NCBI GenBank assembly: GCA_025716815.1
Contig: JAIXMN010000005.1
Location: 868,001 to 932,000 of the forward strand
Origin: Dichotomocladium elegans
Lineage: Eukaryota; Mucoromycota; Mucoromycetes; Mucorales; Lichtheimiaceae
Reading direction: 5' to 3'
Length of the DNA: 64,000 nucleotides
Shown: piece by piece, positions 23,761-39,641 of the stretch
How the letters are laid out: every line of letters begins with the position of its first letter
Numbering within the stretch: position 1 is the first letter of the stretch
Notes under the pieces: generated by a model
What the model saw: only the letters and a program-made list of their open reading frames with translations
What the model was told of the DNA's origin: nothing
Database searches by the model: none
Program-made: the position numbers and the translations under genes

Positions 23761-25401
23761 TTACCCCAGCCGTTTCTGATCCGACGGGAGATCCTCTAGT
23801 GGCGTGACCGGGTCCGCGAAAGGGTCATCCTCGTTATACTTGGAGAGGGACACATGGCCCATTTGGTGGCTCAATGTGTCTTCATAATAACTCGAGGCTG
23901 CTGGTGGAGGTGGAGGTGGTGGAGAGCGTGCGGTTGTCGGGGACGCGGGAACAGGAGAGCCACCGCCGATGGGCGAGGGCATGTTCTGGGGCACCTCGCC
24001 AACCGACATAAGTTCATACATTTGCAATGCCTTCAGGAGCTCCTCGTTGGTCGCCAGCAAAGTGCCGATCCATTCCTCGTCTTCCACCAAACGTGCATAC
24101 CGCACGATCTTCTTTTTGCTGTCTTCGCATCGTTGGCGGTAATCCTGCAGTCGTGCATCATGTTGCAAATCGATTTCCCAGCGTTCCTCATTCGTGTTGA
24201 TCAACTTGAGAGCATTTATCAGATTATTGGAATGCTGATTGGCCAGTGCGACCTCTTGGATAATCTTTGGTTTCGCAGACTCAAAGTTAAATTCCCGCCT
24301 CGGGCCGCCACTTGGGTGGTTGTTGCTGCTGCTGCCGGCGGTGCTGCTACTTCTCGGCTTTGTTTTGATATCCTGCTTGCGCGGGCCGGGAGGGAGCGAC
24401 AGTCGCTTTTGGGGCTGCGGGCGAGGCGGCATCGGGGGCTCTGCAGGAACAGGAGCAGGCGAAGATGATGGCGGGGAAGCAGGCGGACCCGGCGTCCGTG
24501 GCGATGACGGTTGCGGAGGAGACGCGCCCGGTTTGGACCGTGCGGCAGCCATGGGTTTGCCCTAGGTTCCAGCTGCCCAGATTACCCAACAAAAACCACA
24601 ACATCTCTTGGCGCGTTCCCAAACTTACCCCCAGCCGGGTCCGACCCGATTCATAAAGCTCGGCAAGAACAAACATCCCAGGCTCGCTCTTGTACTTTGT
24701 GGCAACAGCCCCGAGACAACTGACCAGTGCTTTACGTACTCGGATGTCCTCGATCTGCCCAAAGATTCGCGGTTAAGTTTCAACTTTTGGATAGCAAACG
24801 ATTTGGTTTATATTACCGATGACGCAATAATCAACTCGAAGCGTTCTTTCATTTTGTCGTTTGCAAGGACCTGGCCTACAGACCACAATGAGCATTCATC
24901 CCCTTCCGGTCCACGGCAAAACCATTGCACCCAACCTTTGAGAGACAAAACTTACGTCGAAATCGCTCGTTTGTGTTTTCCATCAGAAGCTTGAGCACCT
25001 GAAATCCATTTCTTTTGTTGGCCACAACGTCGTCTCTCTCCACTTTTGACTCAAGAATAGCAACCTGCCCGCCCGCCCCTCTTCCCTGTAGTACCTCAAT
25101 CACGCGAAGTTTCTGATCGGTCGTGCCATGCTTGAGCCGTTTGCGAATCGCTTCCACGGCCTCATGGGGACCTGATCCTTGCATCTGTATAGACTCGGTC
25201 AACTGTTGGACAATGTACCAGTCGATTTCCTCATAGTTTGATAAACGCTCTAATATATATACAGATATATATATAAAGCAGATGCATAAGCTTTCCTCGG
25301 GGAACAAGGGGAAACGGGTAATTGAACAAAAGAGACGAATGGGGTTTACCAATGTAAAAAGTGATGGAGGTCTTTTGGACTTCCTCGGTAAAGATACCCA
25401 T
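23761..25401 (-). CDS. LSB5: LSB5-like endocytic adaptor (VHS + GAT domains)
   Basis: Links actin-patch endocytosis and ubiquitin or Arf sorting. The start is ATG at 25401-25399 (MGIFTEEVQKTSITFYI), with exon 1 25401-25350. Exon 2 begins at 25249 with ERLSNYEEIDWYIVQQLTES. The VHS helices continue in HEAVEAIRKRLKHGTTDQKL, then VLKLLMENTNERFR, QVLANDKMKERFELIIAS, and IEDIRVRKALVSCLGAVATK with MFVLAELYESGRTRLG. The last exon (from about 24561) is joined through acceptor CCTAG as GKPMAAARSK. It carries a Pro/Ser linker, a GAT three-helix bundle (FNFESAKPKIIQEVALANQH through LLATNEELLKALQMYELM), a PPPPPPP run and an acidic tail. VHS-GAT order without clathrin-ear or GAE modules fits LSB5 rather than GGA. 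Symbol by family analogy. Confidence 0.87.
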
Positions 25402-25834
25402 TGTACTTATTTCTCTCTTTCTCTCTCTTTCTTTCACGCACACGCTCCTTGGCTTGTGCTGGTACAAAACTGGAGGAGTAGAAAGAAAAGGGATATTTTT
25501 TTAAGAAAAAAGAGAAAGGGTCACAGTTGTACAGGGCTGCGCTGCGGATTAGACTCTTTTTTTTTTTTCCTTGCGGTCGGCTATGGGGGCATTGAGTAGT
25601 TCCCCCCTCCCCCATGCTTAGGATGAGTTGCTGTCCTCCCCTGCACTTTAGGACACCAGTCTCCACTCGGATGAGCGCATTTGTTTGGTTAGATATTTTA
25701 CCCCTAGCTGCATAGACTTTACATGCTGATAGTTCTGACCGTTTATTGACATGACGGTTCATGAAAGATTGGGGGGGAGGGGGTTGGTTGGTTCTGCATG
25801 GTTGCATAAATTCTAGAAATGGAGCCATTGCATT
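25402..25834. other. Intergenic region between AKR 3' end and LSB5 start
   Basis: A 433-base spacer. It has a CT/TC-rich stretch at 25409-25436 directly upstream of the LSB5 ATG on its coding strand, which reads as purine-rich GA, and a T-run at 25557-25568. Likely LSB5 promoter plus AKR 3' flank. Confidence 0.45.
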
Positions 25835-27316
25835 CTACTTGTCGCCGAAAATATCAAGACCCCAGGACGTTGGGTTGATAAGGCGATGGTCCTCTGTCAC
25901 CAGGTCGTTCAAAGCCTGGAAATCCGCATCCTCGAGCTTGTGGTCCTGGAAGTTGCTGATGATGCGCGACTCAGTCACACTCTTGGGTATAACCGATGTG
26001 CCTCGCTGAATGCCCCAGGACAGTAGAATCTGCGCAGGCGTGGCATCATACTTCTTGGCAAGCTCGAGCTGAACAGTCCGGATTAATCCTACTTATCATC
26101 ATTCTTTTCTTATGTGCTTCTGTTTACCACTTTTTCATTCTTCATCAGCGGTGAATCAGTGCTACCCAGTGGGGAGTAGGCAGTGACTATCCAATGAAAA
26201 AAGTGGTGAGTTCTCGCTTTCCGTATCCCTGGCTCTCTTTCTCTTTCTCTTACCATGAATAGTATGCTCTTTGCAAAAGTCGACAAGATCCTTCTGGGCA
26301 AGATAAGGGTGCAACTCGACCTGACAGCGTGCGCGTGCAGCGTGTGTTTAATCGGAATTCCAATCGCCCATGCGCAAAGCGGAGGTAAAAGAATTACGTA
26401 CCTGGTTAACGGCGGGAACAACCTTGGCCGTCTTGAGTAGTTTTTCCAATTTTGGAATATTAAAGTTGCTGACACCGATAGCACGGACACGGTCACCTAG
26501 CAGTTTCTCCATTTCCTATGTACAATCCATTCGCATGGTACATCAGCAATAAATAAGGACCAACACACACACACACACACACACATACGGCGTAAGTTTC
26601 AGTAAAATCAGTCGAATCCAGTTGGACCTTTCCTTCTGCATCCTTGGGCACATTGTCCTCTCCAGGGACAAAGGCAACAGGCCTTTTTTTTGTTTGGGAG
26701 AGAGAGAGATATAGACATCACTATGAGCAATCAAGAAGCCAATCCGCGGTTTCCGTAACCCCCACCACTCCATTTACCAATGCATCAAGAAAAGATCCAG
26801 GTAATCGGTCTGAAGGTTCGCAAGGGAGCGCTCTAAAGCCTCTTTAACCTTGTCGGGGCGATGGAACGTGTTCCACATCTTCGTAGTCAGGAAGATATCC
26901 TCTCGAGGAATACCGCTGTCCTTGATGGCTTTGCCGACCTCCTTCTCGTTACCGTCTAGTAGGATACATGTTAAAGTGAAGTCAACAATCCCGAGATTAT
27001 GTGAATGGAGGAATACTTTACAGATATAAGCGGTATCAATGGCGCGATAGCTGAAGTGTGAATGTGACCTTCTCTGTTAATAAAACTCATATCTTTCGCC
27101 GACTTGCCCTTTCTTCTCCTGCCTCACCCAGCCTTTAGGGCAGCCAAGACGGCCTGATAGACCTCATTGGGTTTGCTTTGCCAAGTACCCAAGCCAAGGC
27201 AGGGAATTTCGGTTCCAGTGTTACTAATAACAAAAAAAAGTGAAAGATGTTGAGCATAGCTATCTTCAGATTTCGGGATAAGCTGCTTACAGTTTGAAGA
27301 CGCGTCCAGAAGCCAT
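25835..27316 (-). CDS. NADPH-dependent aldo-keto reductase
   Basis: Cytosolic (alpha/beta)8-barrel reductase of aldehydes, ketones or sugars. The start is ATG at 27316 (MASGRVFKL). Nine predicted exons give roughly 320 residues, normal for the family. The catalytic tetrad is visible: Asp46 in [13 protein letters not shown], Tyr51 in the same stretch, Lys76 in LTTKMW and His109 in LFLMHW. Later family stretches are [40 protein letters not shown] and [12 protein letters not shown] (NADPH-phosphate contact). The end is [13 protein letters not shown]. Substrate is not deducible; xylose-reductase-like or general aldose-reductase-like enzymes both fit. Confidence 0.93.
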
Positions 27317-27559
27317 GAATGGATGTATGACAAGGAAGAAAGAAGAAGAAGGAGATCTGATCTGGAATTAATCCCCATGAAAAAAGAAAAAGATCGATTC
27401 ATGCGCCGCTAGTGACAGTGACGCTCAATCTACGTTTTTTTTTGGGGGGGGGGTGTTGTTAGCGGCGGCGGCATTTCTCAGTTCTTGGGGGTGGGGGCAA
27501 GAGAGGTGCGAAGGTAAACGCGCAGAGCGGGGTGGGCAGACCGTTTTGGCTTTTCTTTT
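27317..27559. promoter_or_regulatory. Short divergent intergenic region, candidate shared promoter (AKR / ALG14)
   Basis: Only 243 bases separate the two start codons of oppositely transcribed genes. The middle has a T run followed by a G run (27437-27456) and G-rich sequence up to 27495. Sharing of control elements is inferred from spacing only. Confidence 0.5.
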
Positions 27560-28456
27560 ATGCATCTCCTTTGGACGGTCCTCCTGGCCACCATTATAAC
27601 CGTGGGTTTGCGCATTGTGGCGGTAATGCCACGACAAAAACGCAGCCCGTCCCGCCAGCGAGGACGGCGATTGCCCTGCAAAACATTATGCGTGCTGGGA
27701 TCCGGTGGGTTTTCGATTGAATGATGGAGCATACACACGATCATGTCTTATTGACCGAGTACTCCCCCCCCCTCGGTGCTGCTCGAAAGGCGGCCACACA
27801 GCAGAGATGTTACAGCTGATAAAGGCATTAGATCCCGAAAGATACACACCACGATGCTTTGTGATTGCGGCTTCAGATAGGCTTTCTGCGTCCAAAGTCG
27901 GTCCTGGCGCTCAAGTAATCTTTCAGATCTTTTCCCCCTCTCCCCGCAAAAAAAATCGCTCCATTTATTTGTTTCATTTCCGCAGATCTTCTTTATTCCT
28001 CGCGTACGTCACGTCGGCCAAGGATGGGCAACCGTGCCTTGGTCTGCTGCAAAAGCCTCCATCGCTGCTATTGGCATCCTCTGGAAAACGATGCCGGATC
28101 TTGTATGTTGGCCTCACGTTTTTCATTATTTTGAGTGTATCTAACGAAAAACATCTCGGGTAGATCCTATGCAATGGTCCTGGCAGTTGCGTCCCCATTT
28201 GTGTTGCGGCCTATGTGCCCAAGGTAACAAGAGAGAGAAGGGGAGCACTCGGTATGCCAAAGATCCACTGATTTGCTTTGTATAGCTGATTGGATTCCAT
28301 CCCATCCAGATTGTTTATGTTGAATCCTTTGCACGTGTCAACAGCCTGTCTTTGACGGGCAAATTGCTGTACCCCTTTGTGGATCGGTTCATTGTCCAAT
28401 GGCCTGAGCTGCAACAACGATACAGCAAAGCTGAGTATTGCGGGATTTTAGTTTAA
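27560..28456 (+). CDS. ALG14: ALG14, membrane anchor subunit of UDP-GlcNAc transferase
   Basis: With ALG13 it adds the second GlcNAc to dolichol-PP-GlcNAc on the cytosolic face of the ER. The ATG at 27560 gives a membrane anchor (MHLLWTVLLATIITVGLRIV), a basic stretch, then VLGSGGHTAEMLQLIKAL across a phase-1 intron (27705 to about 27799). DRLSASKVGPGAQ, IFFIPRVRHVGQGWATVPWS, ILCNGPGSCVPICVAAYVPK and IVYVESFARVNSLSLTGKLL follow, ending YCGILV. Gly-rich GSGGHTAEM and the NGPG and VESFARV motifs are family hallmarks. Five exons. Length (about 225 residues) is typical. Confidence 0.94.
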
Positions 28457-28780
28457 TGTTTCAGAGCTAGGGAAAAGGATGCGCGACGTGAAACGTTTCA
28501 TTTCTCCCTTTCGTTGTTCGCATGCCGTTGTAGTGGCAATTGTTATTGTTGATGTGTGTGCGAGTCTTATGATCGAACGGGGGAAACGAGGAAGGGTTGG
28601 GGAATTACATACAAGTACAAAAACCGGGAGAACACAGAAGAGTGCGAGGGTAATATGAGCAGCAAATCTGACGGGGACAGAAGAGGGGTAAAATGAGCGG
28701 AGGGACCGAGACACTAACTTTTTTTTTTTTTCAAACACCAATGCGAACTGTAAAATCGAAAAGAAAAGAAAACATCATGT
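28457..28780. other. Intergenic region between convergent ALG14 and VTC1
   Basis: A 324-base space holding two 3' flanks. There is a T run at 28721-28731. No gene seen. Confidence 0.45.
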
Positions 28781-29184
28781 TTAGTCCTTTCGCAAAAAGG
28801 ACATCATCAATTCTCTCCGGACAAACTTACGGTAGAAGTTCACAATAATGGCAGCGAGCAGGAAGATGCAGAGAACAGTAGGACCGACACGATCGTCATA
28901 AGGAGCAGCCTCGCGGTTCCGGATCTTTGTCGCGCGCCAGTGGAATGTGTACAGAGCATACATCATGACGCCCATGGCTATCACTGTGAAAAGAACAGCC
29001 GACATACGGCCGACACGGTCGCCAAAGTTCAGGAGGCCCATGGCAAGTCCACCAAGGACCACAGTAAAGTTGAGCCAAGATAAAAAGGTGCGTTCGTTCG
29101 CGAAGAACACCTTGGGTTCCACACGTACAGGCAAGGCAATACGCTTGCCTGTTGTGGATTCGAGAACATTGTTGTTATCATTCA
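28781..29184 (-). CDS. VTC1: VTC1, vacuolar transporter chaperone subunit
   Basis: Small membrane subunit of the VTC polyphosphate polymerase complex on the vacuole. The intronless ORF from ATG 29184 gives 134 residues, close to the yeast protein. It contains [20 protein letters not shown] then [19 protein letters not shown] (helix 1), [19 protein letters not shown] (helix 2) and [20 protein letters not shown] (helix 3). The [17 protein letters not shown] segment is the DUF202/VTC1 signature. The frame stays open 64 codons upstream, but that stretch is Phe/Ser-rich leader, and the chosen ATG gives the family length. Confidence 0.95.
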
Positions 29185-29696
29185 TGGCCGTGAGGGAGGG
29201 TGTACGAGCTGTGCTGAAACGGAAAGAGAAAGCTGGAAAGGAAAAAAAAAAGGTTGGGAAACGAGAAAAATTACTTCGAACAAAAAAAGGAAACCGGTCA
29301 AGCTGGCCGCTGATAGGCTGCCCGTGCGCACGTGGTGCCCGAATAGACTGCTGCATGGTGCCCATCCTTTGGAACACCGCTTTTCAACTGTCCTACCATT
29401 CCATCCGGCTGTCATTTGCCATGAAAAAGCAAACTTGGTCTTTGTTGTACTCTGGATGGTTGGCTGTTCTTAAGCTGCTGTCGAGAAGAGGGATGGGTAA
29501 AAAGTCATACGCAAATCCGAACATGATTTTACGGATGCATAACGCATTCGGACCTTTCAACTATGTCCGGCTTCGTGTATCAGCGGAGAATCGTTTATCA
29601 CTATTTGCAAAAGAAATCTCTCCTTTCCCAGAAACTACAAGTGCTTGCGGGCTACAGCTGTGACATTTGCTTGATCTGCTGCTGTTATTCCCGTGG
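29185..29696. other. Intergenic region upstream of VTC1
   Basis: A 512-base region between the VTC1 start and the SIP5 stop. A T/C-rich tract on the minus strand (about 29225-29270) lies just before VTC1 and is probably its leader. No gene seen. Confidence 0.4.
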
Positions 29697-30978
29697 TTAA
29701 CGTTGACGTCCTATCCGCCCAGTTGCATGCGATGGCTCATAGTTCCCATTTTGACTTTGTACGACAGCGTCTTGTTCAGTCAACGACCGCCGGATGGCTT
29801 CCATGAGCATCCATTCCTCTATATCAACATCCAAACCTCTGAAGGTGGATATGACTTGGCTGTACTCTGGACCATTCGTCGGCGGTGTAGTGCGACTAAA
29901 CCGAGCTATCGCGTTATATACATCAGGTGCTGTCCGCATAAAGGAGGAGAAGGTGCGTCGGTGATTCGTGCTTGATGCTCTCACAGTCTCGAACCTGGAC
30001 CCAGTAGGTCTCACGTGGTCTGAGGGTAGCGCTTGCATTACTTTCAGAGGGTCAAAGGGAACGCAAAGAAATGAGGAACTTTCACCCACCTACAAGTACA
30101 ACATTGACGTCCTGATACCCAAAGGAAGGCCGGCGTGATCCTACGGTCACGTCAGCGATGCCTGATGTGGTATGTCGCACGCCTAGCGAGCCCTCCTCCT
30201 CCTGCGACTAATGAACCAAGAACATAAGAGAGGCTCACATACAGAGAGATTTTACGAGAGGGGTGGCAACACTTGCCGGAAGGTACACGACGCCAAAATT
30301 GTCCTGCATGCAGAATGGACATGTGGCCGATGAGTTGGGTGCTTCGGCAGGCCTCTTAATCTGCAGGAAACACTCTGTACACAACGGTTGATCACAACAC
30401 CGTGAGTAGTTTATGTTGGCCGGGTAATACTGCATACGGTCAATACATGCAAAAAGTTGGGTGAGCATCCACTTGCCGTACCAGAAAACAAATAGGGCAC
30501 TCGATCAGGTTACTGCAGAGAACTTCTTGTCTTGCCCAAACCGCATCTGTTACTCTTCTTAGCCCGGTTGGATCCCTGTTACAGCTTGAAGGACTTGGTC
30601 TACTGCTGCGTGCGCCTTCGTTACTCATCTTCAAATTGTTCACCAATGGCTGTTGTACTTTAGACGCTGCCACGGGCTCTGGCGGCTCAGAAAGACCTGA
30701 ACAATCGTCCCGCACAGGTAAGAACAAAAAAAAAAGAAACGCGACGCATCCACGAAAGGAACCGAATCCCTCCCATCAAGGATACCTTTGTAAAAGGGCG
30801 CTAGCTTACGAATTAGTATCAAATTGCGCACACTACGTAGGTCATAATCTTGCTGTGTGGTCGGATAAAGTCCGTTTGGATATACAGAACCAAGATCAAC
30901 CAAGTCTCTTGCTGCGTAATGGTCTGAATGGGAAGAACAAGACTCTGCCTCGCCTGACTTCGAGGAACTGGCACCCAT
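29697..30978 (-). CDS. SIP5: SIP5-like zinc-finger protein with N-myristoylation signal
   Basis: The start [14 protein letters not shown] (ATG 30978) has Gly2 and Ser6, a typical N-myristoylation signal. [14 protein letters not shown] and [15 protein letters not shown] follow, which is the conserved SIP5 N-terminal block. After a phase-1 intron, exon 2 leads into LIECPICFL. Exon 3 gives [20 protein letters not shown] and [15 protein letters not shown], a Cys-rich RING-like zinc finger lacking the usual His. The last exons give [23 protein letters not shown] and a C-terminal ubiquitin-interacting-like helix, [17 protein letters not shown]. In yeast, SIP5 links Snf1 kinase and Glc7 phosphatase. 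A ubiquitin-related role is suggested by the helix but not shown. The exon 3-4 join, through donor GTAAAA and acceptor ATTAG, is less certain than the rest. Confidence 0.85.
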
Positions 30979-31144
30979 ATATGTGGAACAGGAAGAAAAA
31001 AAAAACAACAATAATGGGAAGAGAAAAGGGTTGTCAAGCTAGAACAGCGTATTGAACTTTTTTTTTTCTTTTCTGCGAAAGGAAATGCGCGTGCATTACC
31101 GGAAATGTAATCATCAGCTGCCCATTGCTACCTGTAGAGTATTG

Positions 31145-34949
<3,805 letters not shown>

Positions 34950-35985
34950 AAAAAAAGTTAGGAATTCGGTCAGCTCGGTGATGGGCATGACAGTACGAAA
35001 AGGACTCTGATAGCATTTCTAAGAAACGTAGAAGCAGACGTCGATCACATATTCTCAACGAAGAGCATAGGAATGTTATTTTAGAATGGGTTGACGGGAC
35101 TCCCGCCAGTTGTCCTAGAGCAGCTAATGGAGCAACTGCTCCAAAGATTTGAGTGTCTCAAAGGATCTAAAACGACGCTCCATCGAGTTATGAAGAACGA
35201 ATGCCACTCGTCACTGAAAATGGCTCGTTCTCAGCCTGTAGGTAGGAATAGTGCTGCGAAGATTCAAGAGCGCCTTGACTGGGTGCGCAGATGGGACAAG
35301 ACCGATATTGACTTTAGAAAAAAAAAAACTGCGTTTTTCTTGGTGAGTCCGGATTCCATATTAACGTGAAGCGCAACATGACATGGTCCAAGAAAGGGAC
35401 TTATGCAGTAGTTACAGTTCCAAAAGCAAGAGGAAAAACAACTGCCATCTTGGGAGCAATTTCGGTATCAGGCATCATTAATTGTAGCTTGAGACTCCCA
35501 CAACCACCAGCCAAAAAAAAAAAAAGAAGAGAGCGGGGCAGTCCATAGCTGCAAGCAAAGGAACTGTAATTGGATATTACCTCAGCTTTCTTAAGAGTAC
35601 CATGGATGAAATGAATAAGTATAAACATAGGAGGGCTATTATTTGGTTATGGATAATGCACCTATTCATAAGGCTGGGGGATATCTCAAAATACACCGGG
35701 TATTGAGGATATCGATGCGTTTACCTTCAATCCTATTCGCTTGAACTCAATCCCATTGAACAGTTTTGGTCGGTTGTGAAGAGAAAAGTAAAAGATACTA
35801 GGTTCTTGGAAAGTAAGACACTGATTACCCGAATCAGTGGAACACCAAAGTGCTTAAAGTTGAGCGTTCTCAAAGGATTCGTCCCTCATTTTTACCGGGG
35901 CATAGTTAACTATCGTAATCGGGAAAACTATGATCCGACTTATGATAGTTCTACACCTGGAATTTCACGTAGAGCAGGCCTCTGA
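34950..35985 (+). pseudogene. Degenerate Tc1-like (DDE) transposase fossil, copy A
   Basis: Broken pieces in several frames match the transposase at 49874-51167 in order. They include a recognition-helix remnant LGIRSAR (about 34961), SISKKRRSRRRSHILNEEHR (35019-35070), KIQERLDWVRRWDKTDID (about 35260-35310), VFLGESGFHINVKRNMTWSK (about 35334-35392), VVTVPKARGKTTAILGAISV (about 35411-35470) and FNPIRLNSIP (the ELNPIE region, damaged). Frameshifts, stop codons and lost catalytic residues show it is dead. Its 3' end shares sequence with copy C at 60.4-61.1 kb rather than with the intact element, so it is a different subfamily. Confidence 0.8.
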
Positions 35986-37712
35986 AATCCGATGCCATGG
36001 AAGCTTGTACTGCATGATAACCACGTCTTGAACGATATTGAGTAATCGCAAAAAAAAATTAACGGGAAAGATTTGAGTTGGTGCGATCTTTTGAATTCAA
36101 TAGTTGATCTTGGAAAAGTCTTTCTTACACAAGTTTGAAGGAGCAACAGCAGCACAAGATAGAAAAAAGTTGGCCTTATTGTGAGGGAAAGCCAACCAAG
36201 GCACGTAGAAGAGTTCTTGGATATGCCCCTTTCATCTAGTGTGTTGCTCCGTAGAAAGGGTCAAAAGGAAGAGATGGATCTGCCAAGTTTTTGTTTTGTG
36301 TGTGTGGCCTCTTTCCGTGTAATCCATGCGACATTTGATTTGTCATCAAGCGTATTCTGGGCAAAACGCAGAGCGGCAGGGGTGCGACTTTGAAGTTGGG
36401 AAAATGGTGTTATGTTTGACAGCACTGCACGGATGAAGAGGGGGTGTTTGCATGTGCTTGGGCTTGCTGCTGATACAAGTCAATCATGACAGTAACATTA
36501 AGAATGATAATACTGCGTTTGATCTTCCTGGTCACAGAGGCATTTTTGACTTTGCGCCCGGAATCGTGACTCATAACCTGTTAAATTCAGCACAAAACCA
36601 TGTTAATGTCATGCACTGGCGTAAATATAGATTAAAACAGTTTTCCTTTCGAGAAAAAAATAAACGTTTTCATCGTACATAATGTACGAGATTCCACAAG
36701 ACTGGTCGACAACTTCTTGTCGTATCACTTCCTGGCCTCATCTCGTTTTTTTTTTTTTGGCGCACGATTTCGTGGTATTACAAGGCGGAGCTTTCAGATT
36801 TTCGCGGTGCATTGCAGCCCAAAGGTTCACACATATCCTGTATGAATGAATCATATATCAACGATCTATGTCTTCTATGCGAATACCGCCGCCGGTAATA
36901 GCGATCCCCGATCTCTGTTTCGTAACCTCCGTCCGTCGTCGTACATTAATAGATAGCGAGCTGATGAAAAGCTTAGGGACGACCTGATCGACAAGTGTAG
37001 CTGTCCCACGCGGTATTGGTGACGGGTAATTGGTCTTGCCCCCCCGCCCGGCCAAACACTCGATAGGCATGATCCAATCTGCCTTTGGGCGAACGTCGCT
37101 TCGATGAATTCAATGAGAGCCTTTCCGCTTTCCCGAGGGTGCCCAATCCACGCCCCCCCCTTCTATCGCAGAGCGGAGAATCCAAACGTGATCTGTCATG
37201 GTCTGCTACGGTACGAAGCCTTGTTCGCGGAAGAGTTTAAAACAATAATGATAGATGCTCAAATCAAAAAAACTGTACAGCAGGCATCGCAGAGGGCGCT
37301 CCTTGACAGTGATCGTGGAAACCGGGATATGGCGACCTGCCCGAGTATGATCCATCTTCGTGCCGGTTATCGCTGTCACACATCTGGATACCTTTGGGGT
37401 AAGTTAAAGCGCTTGCTTTGTCTTGATTTTATTTCTGAAATATATTATACTGCAATTTTACCCAAGCACAATTGCTACAAAGCGGAACACCTCCTCTTTG
37501 TCACCTTTCTTATCTGTTCCGCGGTGTCACCACTGCAAATCTTCGCTATTGCGCGAATAATCAAGCCTTGCCATGTGCAATTATCGCAAAAGAGAAAATA
37601 CTTTATTATGTTCGTAAAAGAAAACTTTATAATTATAGTTAGGGGAAGAGTTATGGCACGGTAGAAGACGAATCAAGGGATTTACAGATAAAAAAAGAAC
37701 GAGATGGATGGC
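35986..37712. other. Gene-poor stretch, possible decayed protein remnant on the minus strand
   Basis: No intact gene. On the minus strand, 37200-36858 reads GHPRESGKALIEFIEATFAQ in one frame, then after a C/G homopolymer at about 37039-37045 it continues in another frame as NVRRRTEVTKQRSG and IRIEDIDR before a stop. This looks like a frameshifted coding relic of unknown family. The rest is A/T-rich with short chance ORFs. Confidence 0.35.
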
Positions 37713-39641
37713 TTATTTTTTCAGCTTGCCAAACACTTTAACAATAGCTGCCTTAACGACACCAGCGGCCTTCTCATTCTCTTTCTTCGAGAGGCCAATG
37801 GTAACATAGACCTTTATACTAGGACGAGGGCATTTGCGTTCCTGATCATACACGTACTTTGCACGAGTAATCAATACACCCTGAGTGGCACATTCGTCCA
37901 CGACATCCTGCAGCAATCGTTCCTCTTCCTCGCGCGTGGGCTCGTGACCGTCGCGTGCACGCGATTTCAAAAAGGCAGGATTGATGCGGATGTGGAAGAA
38001 AGGTGCGGGTGAGTTGACGTCCGAACTGTGCATTTCAATGAGGTTCTCAAGGGACTTGTGCATCAGGACCTGGCGGAAGGCACGCGCGCGACCCGCGACC
38101 TCGCGGAGAATCTGGGGCTTTTCTTGGATATATTTGAGTGCCTCCGATGTCGACACAGCAAGCATGGCAGGAATTGAGGCGGAGAAGCAGTAGGCACTGC
38201 CAGAGAGGCGTTGATGATCAATCACCTGCACATTGCCTGCACAGAAACCACCAGAGGAGCAGAGCGCATTTGCCATAGAACCTACAAGCATGTCGACTTC
38301 CTTTGCCTGTTTTTTTATGCAAGTTCATAAGTGTCATTTTGCTAGTGGAGAAAAATTGCATATACCCACATCGATGTTGAAAAGATCGGTCAGACCAGCT
38401 CCTCGATTGCCAAGTACACCGAACGACTGGGATTCATCCAAAATCAATCGGTACTTGAATTTGCGCTTAAGTTCAATCTAACGCAAGTTAAGCATATCAG
38501 CGGTAATCCCTTAATATGCTTCAGCAACAGGAACAAAATGCTAAAAGACGTACCAATTTAGGAAGAGGAGCAATGTCACCATGATTTGCGAAAAGGCCTT
38601 CAGTCACAATAAATCGGCGAGTCAGCTTGCGCTTGTGCTACCGTTATCCAACCCTTTGCGTGAATCCCGATGTTCTTTCGATGAACTAAAAAGAATTGAC
38701 TTACAACCATGTCATCCACACGGATATCGTCAAGAACGCGTTCCAGATCTTGCATGTCATTGTGCTTAAAGTAACGCACATTTGAACGCGATATTTGAAC
38801 ACCCTTTTGTACGGCAAAGCAAACGCCATCATCACTATTGCATTGTGATAACTCGTTTAGTAATATTTCCTCCAGTCGCTCTTCATCTCCATTACTTTTC
38901 AACTTACACAACAAGCAAATCGCCACGCTTTGAGAAAGCAGGAATAACAGAAGAGATGGTAGAGAAACCTTGAGCGTATATGATGGCTTCTTCGGTACCC
39001 AAGAACTGAGCCAGGTCGCGCTCGAGGTCCATATGAACGTCAATTGTGCCGTAAAAGCCCGGAGGACCGCAGGAGCCGACACCATAAACCTTGAGAGTAT
39101 CAATTGCGCGCTGGCGAATACGTTCTGACGCCTGGAGGTCCAAATAATTAGTTGACGCGAGGTTCATGAGCGGTTTGGCATGACCGGCCACCCTGGGCTT
39201 GGCTGACTGGGCGCCAATGATAAGCGGGGCTTTATCAAGGTTCAATTTGTCCAGGGAGCTAAGGGCGGGAACGAGAGGCTCCGGTTTCCATTCTTCAACA
39301 AGGTCATCAATCTCCTATATCCAAAATATTTAGCATACGCATATACAATCCCGTCAACAACGAGAGGCACAGAAAAGATTAAAGGGTACCTTCTCCGTCA
39401 ATTTGACAGCATTATCTTGAGGTTTGTACTTTTTGGAAAGCATATATTTCAAAGCAAAGAACACAAGAAACAATTCAAGGATGATGCGGAAGGGATCGTC
39501 TTGGTAGGCGTTCTTCAGGTAGGTCAACACATGATGGGACCCGGGGATGGCGACAATAAGCTCATAAACTGAATTCACTGTCGAATTCAGGAAGATGGCA
39601 TTGTCGTCTGCAAGAGGTACAGCAAGTGTTTGCTGCTCCAT
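37713..39641 (-). CDS. LCB1: Serine palmitoyltransferase subunit 1
   Basis: Non-catalytic partner of LCB2 in the first step of sphingolipid synthesis, in the ER membrane. ATG 39641 gives [10 protein letters not shown] and a membrane helix ([17 protein letters not shown]). [20 protein letters not shown] and [20 protein letters not shown] follow; the Cys of GSCGP is the residue mutated in human hereditary neuropathy. Then come [80 protein letters not shown] and [20 protein letters not shown]. The PLP lysine of LCB2 is absent, as expected. Six or so exons. The final exon runs to [13 protein letters not shown]. Confidence 0.95.

Noticed and set aside
23854..24565. Plus-strand ORFs of 204 and 108 codons opposite LSB5
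   Set aside because: Antisense to the GAT domain and Pro-rich linker; composition reflects the complementary strand.
28947..29663. Plus-strand ORF of 238 codons opposite VTC1
   Set aside because: Antisense to VTC1 and its leader; no family signature.
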